Origin: Sagittula stellata E-37
Lineage (GTDB): Bacteria > Pseudomonadota > Alphaproteobacteria > Rhodobacterales > Rhodobacteraceae
Assembly (NCBI RefSeq): GCF_039724765.1
Contig: NZ_CP155733.1
Span: 1 to 64,000, forward strand
DNA: 64,000 nt
Direction: 5' to 3'
Translations under genes and position numbers: made by a program
Part shown: piece by piece, positions 36,760 through 53,079 of the stretch
How the letters are laid out: each line of letters opens with the position of its first letter
Numbering within the stretch: the first letter of the stretch is position 1
Notes under the pieces: generated by a model
Database searches by the model: none
Seen by the model: the letters and a program-made list of their open reading frames with translations, nothing else
Told to the model about the DNA's origin: nothing

Positions 36760-38112
36760 TTACACCGACGTCGCGCGACCGGTGGTGGCCTCATCCGCAG
36801 CATAGCTTTCGTGGCCGATGCTGTCGTAGGCGGTAAAACCTGCCTCGCGCGCGGCATCCGCGCTGTAGATATTGCGCAGATCGGCCATGCGGCGTCCGCG
36901 CATGCCCTGCGCCATCCTCGGCAGGTCGAGCGCGCGGAACTCGTTCCACTCCGTCAGGAAGACCACGAGGTCGGCTTCCGCCGCCGCGGAATAGGGATCG
37001 TCGTGCCAAGACACACCGGGCAGCAGGTGCTCGCCCTCGCGCCGGCCCTGTGGATCGCAGACGCGGACATCCGCTCCGCCACCGATGAGGGCGGGCACGA
37101 TGGTCAGCGACGGCGCGTCGCGCATGTCGTCGGTGTTGGGCTTGAAGGTCACGCCCAGCACCGCCACCCGCTTTCCGTTGAACGAGCCGTTGCAGAGGTC
37201 CATGAGCTTTTCGATCATGCGCCGCTTCACGTCCTCGTTCACCTTGATGACCGTCTCAACAAGACTGACCGGGCTGGCGTGATCCTGGCCGATGCGGGCC
37301 AGCGCCTTAGTGTCTTTCGGGAAGCACGATCCGCCATAGCCCGGCCCGGCGTGCAGGAACTTGTTGCCGATCCGCCCGTCGAGACCCATGCCCTTCGACA
37401 CCTGCTTAACGTCCGCGCCGACCCGCTCGCACAGGGCGGCGATCTCGTTGATGAAGGTGATCTTCGTCGCAAGAAACGCGTTCGCGGCGTATTTGATCAT
37501 CTCGGCGGACTGGAGGTCGGTCGTCAGGATCGGGAAATCGCGCAGGTAGAGCGGCCGGTAGATGTCCTCCATGACCTTCGCCGCGCGCTCGGTCTCCACG
37601 CCGACGACCACGCGGTCGGGCTTCATGAAATCGTCGATGGCCGCACCTTCGCGCAGGAACTCGGGGTTGGAGGCGACGTCGAAGTCGAGGTCCGGGTTGG
37701 CCTTCGCCACCACGTCGCGCACCTGCGCGTTGGTGCCCACGGGCACGGTCGACTTGGTCACGACCACGACGTAGTCCTTCGCCGCCTTTGCGATCTCTTC
37801 CGCGGCGGCCATGACGTAGGTGAGATCCGCATGGCCATCGCCCCGGCGCGTCGGTGTGCCCACGGCGATGAACACGGCGTCAGCGCCGTCGATGGCCTGT
37901 TGCAGATCCAGCGTGAAACTGAGACGTTCGGCCTCCACGTTCTTGGCCATCAGTACGTCGAGGCCCGGTTCGTAGATCGGCACCTTGCCCGCTTCGAGCA
38001 TCTCGATCTTGCGGGGGTCCTTGTCGACACAGACGACGTCGTGCCCGAAGTCCGAGAAACAGACACCGGACACGAGGCCCACGTAGCCGGTTCCGATCAT
38101 CGCGATTTTCAT
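36760..38112 (-). CDS. ugd: UDP-glucose 6-dehydrogenase
   Basis: A 450-residue enzyme oxidising UDP-glucose to UDP-glucuronate. GTGYVGLVSGVCFSDFGHDV is the NAD fold, ASNPEFLREG near 150 the central motif, and GGSCFPKD near 260 holds the catalytic cysteine. Length is normal. The product feeds the UDP-xylose synthase and the uronate epimerase. Its first 55 coding bases plus seven upstream bases are identical to a truncated stub at 58521-58582 on the other strand. The sequence before the start here differs and has a weaker ribosome-binding site, suggesting the gene was moved away from its original leader. Confidence 0.95.
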   Translation of the reverse strand: MKIAMIGTGYVGLVSGVCFSDFGHDVVCVDKDPRKIEMLEAGKVPIYEPGLDVLMAKNVEAERLSFTLDLQQAIDGADAVFIAVGTPTRRGDGHADLTYVMAAAEEIAKAAKDYVVVVTKSTVPVGTNAQVRDVVAKANPDLDFDVASNPEFLREGAAIDDFMKPDRVVVGVETERAAKVMEDIYRPLYLRDFPILTTDLQSAEMIKYAANAFLATKITFINEIAALCERVGADVKQVSKGMGLDGRIGNKFLHAGPGYGGSCFPKDTKALARIGQDHASPVSLVETVIKVNEDVKRRMIEKLMDLCNGSFNGKRVAVLGVTFKPNTDDMRDAPSLTIVPALIGGGADVRVCDPQGRREGEHLLPGVSWHDDPYSAAAEADLVVFLTEWNEFRALDLPRMAQGMRGRRMADLRNIYSADAAREAGFTAYDSIGHESYAADEATTGRATSV

Positions 38113-38284
38113 GAACGCAGTTCCTAAGTCTTTTAAAACCCAATGCTTAAGCCAGCCTCAAGCCCATTCCAGAAAATCAGATCGGGAATTTGATTAGTTG
38201 CATAGGTTGAGCTCGCCCTATTCTTACCAAAAATCTTCACCACCTCATCCGAGCTGAATTGGCAGGGCGCGCAACATCCTAGCA

Positions 38285-38941
38285 TCAGGCGCCGGCGCGG
38301 CGCAGGATAACAGCCAGTGTCCTAAAGAATATCCAAGCCTCTAACTGAAAGTTAGTATTAGAAATATAATACAGATCAGCCATCACTTTACGACGGGTAG
38401 CCTCAACCCCTTCGATATAACCCAGTTCTGTTTGTGCAAGACCGCTAATACCCGGGCGAACAGCGTGCCGCTCTCGGTATCCGGAGACGTTCTCAACAAA
38501 GTATAGAGCATGCTCGTAACTATCTGGGCGTGGCCCGATCATACTCATATCGCCTTTCAAAACATTGATGATCTGTGGCAACTCATCAATGCGACACTTT
38601 CTTATAAAGTTGCCAAGCGGAGTAATTCGATCCACTTCGAGGGGGCAATGTGCGGTGCGTTTCTGAGACGGCGCGTCCGTCATACTGCGAAATTTGATTG
38701 CTATAAAGGGCATGCAGCCACGCCCCATCCTCTTCTGTGTGTAAAAAAGGCGCCCCTTATTATATCGGGGGTTCAGAAAAAAGAGTAAAATCGCCACAAA
38801 AATTAGGCCGGGGAAAAGTAGGAGGCTTGCACAGATGTCGAAGGCACGTTTGGAAACTAGAAAAGTTACACTTGGCTTGGCATCCGATGCAGATGGTTCG
38901 AGAGCTACCGCCGACCCATCCAGCCGTGTCATGTTAAACAT
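38285..38941 (-). CDS. Undecaprenyl-phosphate sugar phosphotransferase (small monotopic PglC/WcaJ-C type)
   Basis: A 218-residue priming enzyme. One hydrophobic segment near residues 35-57 (ASLLLFPGLIFVAILLFFL) is followed by KRMGRG, IKFRSMTD, the catalytic D-E pair in RIDELPQIINVLKGDMS and GPRPD near 130, then RPGISGLAQ. It moves a sugar-1-phosphate onto undecaprenyl phosphate and so starts the repeat unit. The long N-terminal domain of WcaJ/WbaP is absent. Codon use is less GC-rich than in its neighbours. It stands alone, 343 bp away from ugd counting its own upstream gap. Confidence 0.9.
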   Translation of the reverse strand: MFNMTRLDGSAVALEPSASDAKPSVTFLVSKRAFDICASLLLFPGLIFVAILLFFLNPRYNKGRLFYTQKRMGRGCMPFIAIKFRSMTDAPSQKRTAHCPLEVDRITPLGNFIRKCRIDELPQIINVLKGDMSMIGPRPDSYEHALYFVENVSGYRERHAVRPGISGLAQTELGYIEGVEATRRKVMADLYYISNTNFQLEAWIFFRTLAVILRRAGA

Positions 38942-39354
38942 TTAGCACCTCGGAAAGTTTATTTTTCATCGTATAGCGTTTCGCAGACAAGTCCTGCAGG
39001 TCATAGGACGCGGGTTACACACTAGTCAATCGGGGAGCCCACAGCTTAGGCATGTTAACCTTTGTACGTGCGCGTTTTATGAGCGAACCCTCGCCACACT
39101 GCACCGCAGCAAAGGCGGCCAACGCATGCATCACTGCCACAGATCATGACCTCAGAAAACACCGAACGTCTGGAAAACAAAGAAATTTACCGAAATTTCA
39201 TAATTTCGCACCCACCACGAGCAGATCCTCTGCAAAAGACTAGTTGCTGTGCGAGCACAGTATGACGCAGCTTTCCCAAAAACGCGAAACAGAGCAACCT
39301 AGATAAAGCCTCTGAAGCCAACTTCGTGAGGGTGCGACGAGCTGAGCATGCAAC
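38942..39354. promoter_or_regulatory. Gap upstream of the priming transferase
   Basis: 413 bp, visibly richer in A and T than its surroundings. It should contain the promoter of the minus-strand priming gene and the end of the manC transcript. No clear terminator hairpin or credible gene was found. Confidence 0.4.
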
Positions 39355-40767
39355 TCAAGTCCTTGCGTAGACGTCCTCGTAGCGGATGATGTCGTCCTCA
39401 CCGAGATAGGACCCGGTCTGCACCTCGATCAGCACCATTGGCACTTTGCCGGGGTTCTCCATCCGGTGCACGGCGCCCAGCGGGATGTAGACCGACTGGT
39501 TCTCCGTCACCAGCTTCACCTCTTCGTCCACCGTCACCTTCGCCGTGCCCTGCACGACGATCCAGTGCTCGGAACGGTGGTGGTGGGACTGCAGCGACAG
39601 CGCGGCACCGGGGTGGACGTGGATGCGCTTCACCTGGAACCGCTCGCCGATCACGAGGCTTTCGAACCAGCCCCAGGGGCGGTGATCCACCGGAAGCTGC
39701 GTCGCCTGCTTGGCGCCACGCTCCTTCAGGATCGTCACCGCGGTCTTCACGTTCTGCGCGCTCGACATGTCGGCCACCATGACCGCGTCGCGCATCGCCA
39801 CCGCGACCACGTTCTTCAGGCCGATCCCCACCAGTTCCTGGTCGGGGTCCTCGGCGCGCAGCAGGCTGCCTTCGCAGCCGAGCGCCGTGGCATGGGCCGA
39901 GACTGCGTTGCCGTCCTCGTCGCGGTCGGATTCCAGCCAGACGGATTCCCAGCCGCCCAGGTCGGTCCAGTGCCCCTCGAAGCGCACCGCCGACAGGTTG
40001 TCGGCCTTCTCCATCACCGCGTAGTCGATCGACTCATCGTCCACCGTGGCCCAGATCGCCGGGTCGATGCGGGTGAAGTCGAGATCTTCCTTCGCCGCTT
40101 CCATCGCCTCGGCGACGCGGGTCAGGATGGCGGGGGCATGGGTCTTGAACGCCTCGACCAGCACCGAGGCCTTCGCCAGGAACACGCCCGCGTTCCAGAG
40201 GTAGCGCTTGTCGGCAAAGAGCGTCTCGGCGGTGGCGGCATCGGGCTTCTCGACGAAGCGTTCCAGCCGGCAGAGGCCGGGCGCGCTTTCGGCGCCGGTC
40301 TCGAGCCAACCATAGCCGGTCTCCGCCCGCGCCGGCACGATGCCGAAGGTCACGATCTGGCCCTCGGCGGCAGCCTTGGCGCCCAGCTTCACCGCGTCAC
40401 GGAACATCTCCGGCTGCGGCACCGCGTGGTCGGAGGGCACGAGCAGAATCATCGCTTCCGGATCCTTGCGCAGCGCCAAGAGCGCGGCGGCGGCGGCGGC
40501 GGGCGCGGTGTTGCGGCCCTCCGGCTCGATCAGGATGCCCGCGGGCTTCACCCCCAGGGCATCGAGCTGCTCGGTCACGATGAAGCGGAAGGGATCGCCG
40601 GTCACAACCAGCGGTGCGCCGAATCCCTCGCCGGAAAACCGCCGGGTCGAGGCCTGGAACAGGCTTTCATCCCCGGTGACGTCGGCGAACTGCTTGGGAT
40701 AGGACTTGCGCGACAGGGGCCACAGACGTGTTCCGGAGCCGCCGCAAAGAAGGACTGGAAAAATCAT
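39355..40767 (-). CDS. manC: Mannose-1-phosphate guanylyltransferase / mannose-6-phosphate isomerase
   Basis: A 470-residue bifunctional enzyme making GDP-mannose. The N-terminal LLCGGSGTRLWPLSRKSYPKQ is the nucleotidyltransferase signature, with FVEKPD near 170. The C-terminal cupin domain from about 360 carries the metal site HPGAALSLQSHHHRSEHWIV of type II phosphomannose isomerases. It is the last gene of a five-gene minus-strand operon (gmd2 to manC) and starts six bases after the sulfotransferase stop. Confidence 0.96.
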   Translation of the reverse strand: MIFPVLLCGGSGTRLWPLSRKSYPKQFADVTGDESLFQASTRRFSGEGFGAPLVVTGDPFRFIVTEQLDALGVKPAGILIEPEGRNTAPAAAAAALLALRKDPEAMILLVPSDHAVPQPEMFRDAVKLGAKAAAEGQIVTFGIVPARAETGYGWLETGAESAPGLCRLERFVEKPDAATAETLFADKRYLWNAGVFLAKASVLVEAFKTHAPAILTRVAEAMEAAKEDLDFTRIDPAIWATVDDESIDYAVMEKADNLSAVRFEGHWTDLGGWESVWLESDRDEDGNAVSAHATALGCEGSLLRAEDPDQELVGIGLKNVVAVAMRDAVMVADMSSAQNVKTAVTILKERGAKQATQLPVDHRPWGWFESLVIGERFQVKRIHVHPGAALSLQSHHHRSEHWIVVQGTAKVTVDEEVKLVTENQSVYIPLGAVHRMENPGKVPMVLIEVQTGSYLGEDDIIRYEDVYART

Positions 40768-40773
40768 TTTCTC

Positions 40774-41781
40774 TCACCTGAAGGTCTTTTCCAGGAGGGC
40801 ATAGTCACAGGCGAAGGCGGATTCCACCTTACTCCGCATCCCGGCGTCGAAAAAACTGCCGTGCGAGAGTTTTGCGCCAATCATGAGGTCTCTTGGCCAA
40901 AGATCCATCGCGGCTCCCTCCTGCCCTCCGCTGCCGGACCCGGTGACGTTGCGGGCCTGGCGGTCCAGCGGTATGCCGCACCGCTCCTCAACCAGGGCGA
41001 GCAGAACGCTGATCTGGTCGAGCCGGTAGAGCCGGTCGTAGTCGATGCCCTCTAGATAGAGCGCCTGCGGACGCCAGTGCGGGTCGAGCGTGCGCCCGGG
41101 CACCGAGGTCACATGGTCGATGAACTGCCGGAAGGTGATGCCGCGGTCGAAATCGGAAGCCTCCGGCCCGGCCTGCGCCTGCACCGCCTCCACCACCGTG
41201 CGGGTGTGGAAGATGTTCGCCGGCACGGTGCGGCCGATCACGAACTTCTCCATGTAGGCAGACAGCAGCCGCCGTTCCGGATCGCGCAACACCGCGACCT
41301 TCAGGATGTCCGGGTCGCGGATCATCGCCTCGGCCTCTTCCCGAGTGTAGTCCGAAAGCTGTGCGCCGGTGCGCACCCGATCGGTCAGCGTGTGGATGTC
41401 GCGCGCCATCCAGTCCGCGTGCGGCAGCCCCGCGCTGCGCACCATCGCGGACTTCAGCAGGGTGCAGGCGTTCTTGCCGATCGGGCAAAAGAGCATCCGG
41501 GCCGGAGCGGAGACGAAAACCTGCGCCATCGGCCAGCCCAGCGGGGTCTTCCGGGCGCGCGAACCCTGGCGGAATTCCTCGGAGGCGAAGAGCATCCGGT
41601 AGAGCTGGTGCAGCGAGGTGAAGGGCGGCGCGGTTCGCGGGTTGGGCGGACGGCCGAGGATCACCTCATAGGCGGCGACGGCATCCGGCGGCAGGGGAGA
41701 GCGGGGCAGGGGATCGGGAGAAGGATCGGGTCCGGGCGCCTCTGCGGTTCCCTCCTCCGGAAAGCCGGTCGCGGCGGTCAT
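40774..41781 (-). CDS. Sulfotransferase-like protein 6, with an N-terminal DUF4214-like segment
   Basis: A 335-residue protein. After a proline-rich start, residues about 35-75 read AAYEVILGRPPNPRTAPPF and LYRMLFASEEFRQGS, reminiscent of DUF4214 repeats found beside glycan enzymes. The sulfotransferase part follows: FCPIGKNACTLLKSAMVR near 95 as the 5'-loop and VAVLRDPERRLLSAYMEKF near 155 as the 3'-site. The ATG at 41781 overlaps the FkbM gene stop (ATGA), so the frame open further upstream is not used. It is of the Sulfotransfer_2 kind. Acceptor unknown. Confidence 0.82.
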   Translation of the reverse strand: MTAATGFPEEGTAEAPGPDPSPDPLPRSPLPPDAVAAYEVILGRPPNPRTAPPFTSLHQLYRMLFASEEFRQGSRARKTPLGWPMAQVFVSAPARMLFCPIGKNACTLLKSAMVRSAGLPHADWMARDIHTLTDRVRTGAQLSDYTREEAEAMIRDPDILKVAVLRDPERRLLSAYMEKFVIGRTVPANIFHTRTVVEAVQAQAGPEASDFDRGITFRQFIDHVTSVPGRTLDPHWRPQALYLEGIDYDRLYRLDQISVLLALVEERCGIPLDRQARNVTGSGSGGQEGAAMDLWPRDLMIGAKLSHGSFFDAGMRSKVESAFACDYALLEKTFR

Positions 41782-42698
41782 GCGGCATCCTGGGCGGCGG
41801 TGGCGCAGAGCACCGGGTTCGACCACATCTGCACACCGTCGATGGCCACCACCGGGCGCCCGCCCCTGAGCGGCGCGATGGCCGGGCGGTCGACCTCCAT
41901 CCGCCAGCCGCGCGCGAGGAAATGCGCCTCCAGCGCGCCCTCGATGGTGCGGCTGTGGGTGCCGATCAGCACCCGCCGCACCTGCCGGTCGAGCGCCTCG
42001 GCATTGCCCGCAACGAATGCGGTTTCCGCCCCCTGGATGTCGATGTGCAGAAGGTCGATGCGGCGGCCCCCGGCCAGATCCTCCAGCGGGTAGCAGTCGA
42101 GCACCTGCACCTTCGGATCGGCCTTGGCCCGGGCCAGGGTTGCGGCATCGGGATCGAAGACCGCCGCCCCGCCCCAGCCCGCCGCCCCGGCGCCGGGAAA
42201 GATCGCCTGACCGGGCCGCGCGGCGGCGATGCCGTGCACCAGCCGCCAGTCCTCTGGCCGGAAACCGTTGAGCGCCAGCGCCGCCTCCGCCTGTGCGAGG
42301 TGGCCGGTGTCGCCCTCCACCCCGACCAGCGTGAGGTCCAGCCCGCGCCGCCGCGCCGCCAGCCCGGTGTTCATCAGCCAGCAGCCCCAGCCGCAGCCCA
42401 GTTCGACCACGGTGAATCGGCCCTCGGCCGCCTCGACCGCGCGCAGGGCGGCGGCCCATTCGGCGATGTCCGCGTGCCAGTTGCCGGGATCGGGCGGCCC
42501 CTCGACGGTGCCCGACAACGGTTCGAGCACCGACGGGCAGACGGAGACCGGCACCTTCAGCCCGAGGAAGTTGGTCACCGTGCCCGGCGCGGGCGCGGGC
42601 CGTTCGGCGGGGGCATGGCGGCGGAGCAGGGCGATGGCGTCGAATTCCGACTGGTAGTGAAAGAGCGCTTCGTGCTGGGCGTGGCCTGGGGCGGGCAT
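41778..42698 (-). CDS. FkbM-family SAM-dependent methyltransferase
   Basis: A protein of about 306 residues. VVELGCGWGCWLMNTGL near 95 is SAM motif I, VGVEGDTGHLAQAEAAL near 125 motif II, and DLLHIDIQGAETAFV near 205 the FkbM-type acidic motif. The family O-methylates sugars, often in polysaccharide loci. The ATG near 42698 is preferred to an upstream GTG at 42749, because AGGAGA lies just before it. It is coupled to the sulfotransferase by a four-base overlap, so methylation and sulfation may act on the same unit. Confidence 0.83.
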   Translation of the reverse strand: MPAPGHAQHEALFHYQSEFDAIALLRRHAPAERPAPAPGTVTNFLGLKVPVSVCPSVLEPLSGTVEGPPDPGNWHADIAEWAAALRAVEAAEGRFTVVELGCGWGCWLMNTGLAARRRGLDLTLVGVEGDTGHLAQAEAALALNGFRPEDWRLVHGIAAARPGQAIFPGAGAAGWGGAAVFDPDAATLARAKADPKVQVLDCYPLEDLAGGRRIDLLHIDIQGAETAFVAGNAEALDRQVRRVLIGTHSRTIEGALEAHFLARGWRMEVDRPAIAPLRGGRPVVAIDGVQMWSNPVLCATAAQDAA

Positions 42699-42750
42699 CA
42701 GTCTCTCCTTTGCGGGCAGGGGCGGGCGGGGAACCGGCCGGCGCGGCACA

Positions 42751-46705
<3,955 letters not shown>

Positions 46706-47317
46706 TCATGTCGATCGCGGCGAAGATTGGCTGTGCGCCCCAGACCCTGAACGACTGGGCCAAAAAGGCCGAGGTCGACAGCGGCAAGCGCGCTCTGGCA
46801 TCCCGGCCGACCTGGCGGAGAAGGTGAAGGCGCTGGAGCGGGAGAACCGGGAACCGCGCTAGGCCAACGAGATTCTGCGCAAGGCGAGCGCATATTTTGC
46901 GATGGCGGAGCTCGACCGCCGGTCGAAGTGATGGTCGGGTTCATCGACGATCAGCGAGGGGAGCACGGGGTCGAGCCGATTTGCAGGGTTCTGCCGATCG
47001 CCCCGTCCACCTACTATGATCACCTGGCGAAGCGTGCCAATCCGGCCCGGTTGTTGGATCGCGCCCGGCGCGACGCAGTCTTGCGGCCAGAGATCGGGCG
47101 CGTGTTCGAGGAGAACTGGAGGGTCTAGGGCGTGCGCAAGGTCTGGCGTCAGCTGGATCGCGAAGGCTTCGATGTCGCCCGTTGCACAGTCGCCAGGCTG
47201 ATGAAGGATATGGGTATTCAAGGCATTATCCGCGGCAAGCCACACAGAACGACGGTGCCGGATAGAAAGGCTCCATGCCCTTTGGACAAGGTGAACCGAC
47301 AGTTCAGGGGTCCAGCG

Positions 47318-48587
<1,270 letters not shown>

Positions 48588-48654
48588 TAGCCATCCGTGG
48601 GCAGCGTCGGCGACAGCTACGACAACGCGTTGGCCGAGACGATCAGGGCTCGCT

Positions 48655-48864
48655 TCCATTTATGGATCATCGTCGGATGCACCCCGAACCGGCTTGCCAG
48701 CTCGGCGGCCGTCTCCTCGCCTTTCAGGGCTTCCAGCGCGACCTTCGCCTTGAACTCAGGCGCGTGCTGCTTGCGTTTCGACATCTCTGATCTCCTTCTC
48801 GTCGAAGATCAGCAGACTGCAAATCGTAGCTTATGTCAGTGTCCGAATTTCGGGGGGTAGCTCA
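48655..48864 (-). mobile_element. IS3-family 5' fragment (orfA start and terminal repeat)
   Basis: On the minus strand, orfA begins at 48782 ([20 protein letters not shown], then [20 protein letters not shown]) and is cut at 48655 where it meets the other IS3 element. The outer end is TGAGCTACCCCCCGAAATTC, at 48864 going inward. The matching orfB 3' part lies at 49640-49932 on the other strand. Confidence 0.8.
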
Positions 48865-49254
48865 GTGTTGCTTGTTGCGCGAGTTGACTTTGTTAGCCAG
48901 CAAGCCGGCAGGAGTTAGCAGGGTTGATGCTATTGCCACGCCAAACATGCTAGCCACCCAGTCGGTGAACTCCATTTTTCGGTCAACTAGTGGCTGTAAG
49001 ACTTCAATGATGGCGCATAAAAGAGCGATTGCAGGGATTAGGCGCCAGATCCACTTGGGTCGAGCAAGCGCAGCAGGCGCGATGATAGCTCCAAACGCCA
49101 CAGCATGCTGAATTTTGTCGTAGTAAGCTGGCGCTTCTTCGATGGTATGGGCTGGTACGTATGCAATGGTTTTCTCTGGGAGCAATGTTAGCAGCGTCAC
49201 TGACGCAGCTAAGGCGGTCACAGCTGAGATCGTATAAGCGGCATCTCTTTTCAT
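48862..49254 (-). CDS. VanZ-like small membrane protein
   Basis: A 130-residue protein with about four hydrophobic segments (near 7-25, 50-63, 70-87, 98-118). DKIQHAVAFGAIIAP and the later EVLQPLVDRKMEFTDWVAS match the VanZ-like family, in which D-H and E..Q...R..D are the conserved polar residues within membrane helices. The molecular role of the family is not settled. The last residues touch the IS end at 48864, so the stop may have been created by the insertion. AT content is higher than in the sugar genes. It is an isolated island between IS fragments. Confidence 0.75.
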   Translation of the reverse strand: MKRDAAYTISAVTALAASVTLLTLLPEKTIAYVPAHTIEEAPAYYDKIQHAVAFGAIIAPAALARPKWIWRLIPAIALLCAIIEVLQPLVDRKMEFTDWVASMFGVAIASTLLTPAGLLANKVNSRNKQH

Positions 49255-49416
49255 GTTCTCTACTCATCATGTCCTGAGAGGATTCGCGAGATGAAATCGT
49301 ATGCTTTACGAACACGGCTATATTTTGCATAAACACTTGCTGCTAAATTTGGCGCTGTGAGCTGCTCTGCCTCCTGAGAAGTGGGTCGATGGCACGAGCT
49401 TCTGTGGACCGGCATG

Positions 49417-49462
49417 CAAAAATGACCCCGTAGCGGGGTAATCGGCGCCCAAAAATGACCCC
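49417..49462. repeat. IS21-type terminal direct repeats
   Basis: The word CAAAAATGACCCC occurs at about 49416-49429 and again at about 49449-49462. Pairs of such repeats, reading GGGGTCATTTTTG on the other strand, are typical of IS21-family ends. No istA or istB is present next to them, so this is a left-over terminus. Confidence 0.55.
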
Positions 49463-49639
49463 CTTACACTGATGGTCATGATGCTCCCGAGGCCCAAAGG
49501 GACCCGGTTCTGGTGATGCCGGGCTCTGGACCGTCGCCAGCCAGGCTGAGCAAGCCTATGAGATGGACACGCCGGAACTGCATCGAACCAGCATCTTGTC
49601 GGCAGCCTTCCAGACTGACCACGGACCGAAGCGCTGAGC

Positions 49640-49972
49640 TATCGATGGATGGGAAGGGCCGCTTCCTCGACAACATCTTCATCGAGAGGCTGTGGCGCAC
49701 CCTGAAATACGAATGCGTTTACCTGCATGCCTGGGAGACCGGATCGGAGACGAAAGCGGCGATCCGGAAATGGATGACCTTCTACAACCACCAGCGCCCG
49801 CATTCAGCCCTGGGCGGCCAACCTCCGGCGCTGGTCTATTGGCAGAGAAATGATATCAAGCAACCCCATCAGCAGGTGCAACGAGTAGCTTAAATTACGC
49901 CAGATCCTGTCCAAGAGATGGGGAGTAGCTCAAAAATCCAGCTCCCGGCGGTCCAAGGTTGGGAAACAGTTC
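49640..49972 (+). pseudogene. IS3-family orfB 3' end plus two IS termini
   Basis: The plus strand reads SMDGKGRFLDNIFIERLWRT to YNHQRPHSALGGQPPAL and ends near 49890, the last third of an IS3 integrase. The terminal repeat TGTCCAAGAGATGGGGAGTA ends at 49932. It is directly followed by CCAGCTCCCGGCGGTCCAAG (49938 onward), the outer end of a different IS3 group that recurs near 54050. At least two insertions are therefore abutted here. Confidence 0.75.
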
Positions 49973-50065
49973 ACAAGCGAGCGTGCCGAGATGACGATCA
50001 AGGAAGGCTTTGCCACCAAGCTGTTCAACATGCTGAAGGCCCGCAAGGCCCGGCAGCAGAACTGA
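49973..50065 (+). pseudogene. 3' remnant of the gene before glmS (probably glmU)
   Basis: The last about 31 codons of a frame read RAEMTIKEGFATKLFNMLKA and end with a lysine/arginine-rich KARKARQQN before TGA at 50063. It lies 14 bp upstream of glmS. In Rhodobacterales glmU often precedes glmS, and its C-terminus has this basic helical form, so a glmU remnant is the best guess. The rest was removed by the IS whose end lies at about 49972. Confidence 0.5.
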
Positions 50066-50079
50066 GAAGGACACCTCCC

Positions 50080-51897
<1,818 letters not shown>

Positions 51898-51970
51898 ATG
51901 ACCTGCTCCCTGTAGAGTCCGCGCTCTTTATGCGCTCTGTTCAGGGTTGGGTCCGTAAGCGCTGTCCCGA

Positions 51971-52060
51971 TCACACGGTGACGGCATAAATCCACGGGGC
52001 CAGTTCATCGATATGGCTCTGCTTGTGTCCTTGAAAGATCGCAGTGAGCGTGGCTGAGAG
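51971..52060 (-). pseudogene. IS66 tnpC C-terminal fragment
   Basis: The minus strand reads LTAIFQGHKQSHIDELAPWI and ends IYAVTV at the stop 51971, the standard end of an IS66 TnpC of another subgroup than the one at 2-4 kb. Nothing else of the element remains. Confidence 0.65.
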
Positions 52061-52385
52061 GTGGCCCGACAACTCTGAACAGGCGAGTTAGGTGGATTTT
52101 CTGCTCTTGATCCGGCAGCGTGCAGTCACGAAGGAGTAAACATGGCGAGACGCCCTCATCAGGCGCTTGCCATGCGCACGCCTGTCGAGGCATTCAGATT
52201 AGCGGCCTAACCTGAGCAGATTCCGCTGGGTCGATACAGAATCTAGCAAATAAGATCACAACGAGTGCTTGTGTGAAACGCTAATTACATAATCAAACTT
52301 ATCAGACAAACTTTTGTAAGCAGGGCACATTCTAAAGTGCGTTGCGACAGAAGCTCTATCTTGCTGGAAAGCAAGGAGAACTAAT
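52061..52385. other. Gap between IS fragments
   Basis: About 325 bp, increasingly AT-rich toward 52380. It probably includes the left end of the following IS30-type element. No gene or hairpin was recognised. Confidence 0.35.
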
Positions 52386-53035
52386 TTGGCCCATACGGAA
52401 CTGAACCTGCGTGGAAGACGCCAGATCGAGGATATGCTGAATGCCAAGGCCCCGATCCGGAAGATTGCGGAGGCCATTGGCAGGCTGAGTACCTCCCCGA
52501 CAATCGGACAGTGACTGGAGCTACGATCTACCGCGAGATCAAGCGCAACGCCTTCCGTGATGACGAATTGCCGGAGCTTAATGGGTACTACGGGATAATC
52601 GCTCAGAAGGATGCGTTGGCCAGACGTGCGCGGCGGCGGAAGCTGCTGAGGCTCGAGGCGCTGTCAGGCCATCGTCGACCAGCTCCAAGCCGGGTGGTCA
52701 CCGGAGCAGATCGCTGGCCGCCTTGGGTTCAAGGGCCATGAAGCACGCATCAGCCACGAGACGATCTATGCTTGGATCTATGGCCCCGAGGGCCGCGCCG
52801 ACGACCTCGCCCGGCACCTTCCCAGCCGCAGAAAGCAAAGAAGGCCACGCCATGCGCGCAGGTCACGCGGCAAGGTCTTTCCGCCGGAGCGGTCGATCCA
52901 TCAGCGACCTGAACACGTCAAGTCACGGGAAATGTTCGGAGACCTGATGATCTTCGAGCGCGCCACGGGGAAGATGAACGTCGCGTCTCTGGTCGAACGC
53001 AAGACCCGCTTCGGTCCCGCCCCAGGGCTGATCAT
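52386..53035 (+). pseudogene. IS30-family transposase, frameshifted and 3'-truncated
   Basis: It starts TTG at 52386: AHTELNLRGRRQIEDMLNAK, KIAEAIGR, then a small insertion with a stop. YREIKRNAFRDDELPELNG follows, and in a third frame QLQAGWSPEQIAGRLGFKG, HETIYAWIYGPEGRADDLA and MNVASLVERKTRF. The catalytic end is replaced by an IS3-type sequence after about 53020. Confidence 0.75.
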
Positions 53036-53079
53036 CCCGAAGATAGGTCCAGATCCGGCCCTCCTTCACGTCCTGCTGC

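Noticed and set aside
36685..38127. 480-codon plus-strand frame opposite ugd
   Set aside because: It lies fully antisense to the well-supported ugd gene and shows only low-complexity H/R/D-rich sequence. The 39466-41055 and 44005-45420 plus frames were rejected for the same reason.
23818..41781. Defence or toxin-antitoxin system hidden in the sugar cluster
   Set aside because: Every gene in this stretch has a polysaccharide-related or transferase signature, and no nuclease, toxin or retron-like feature was seen.
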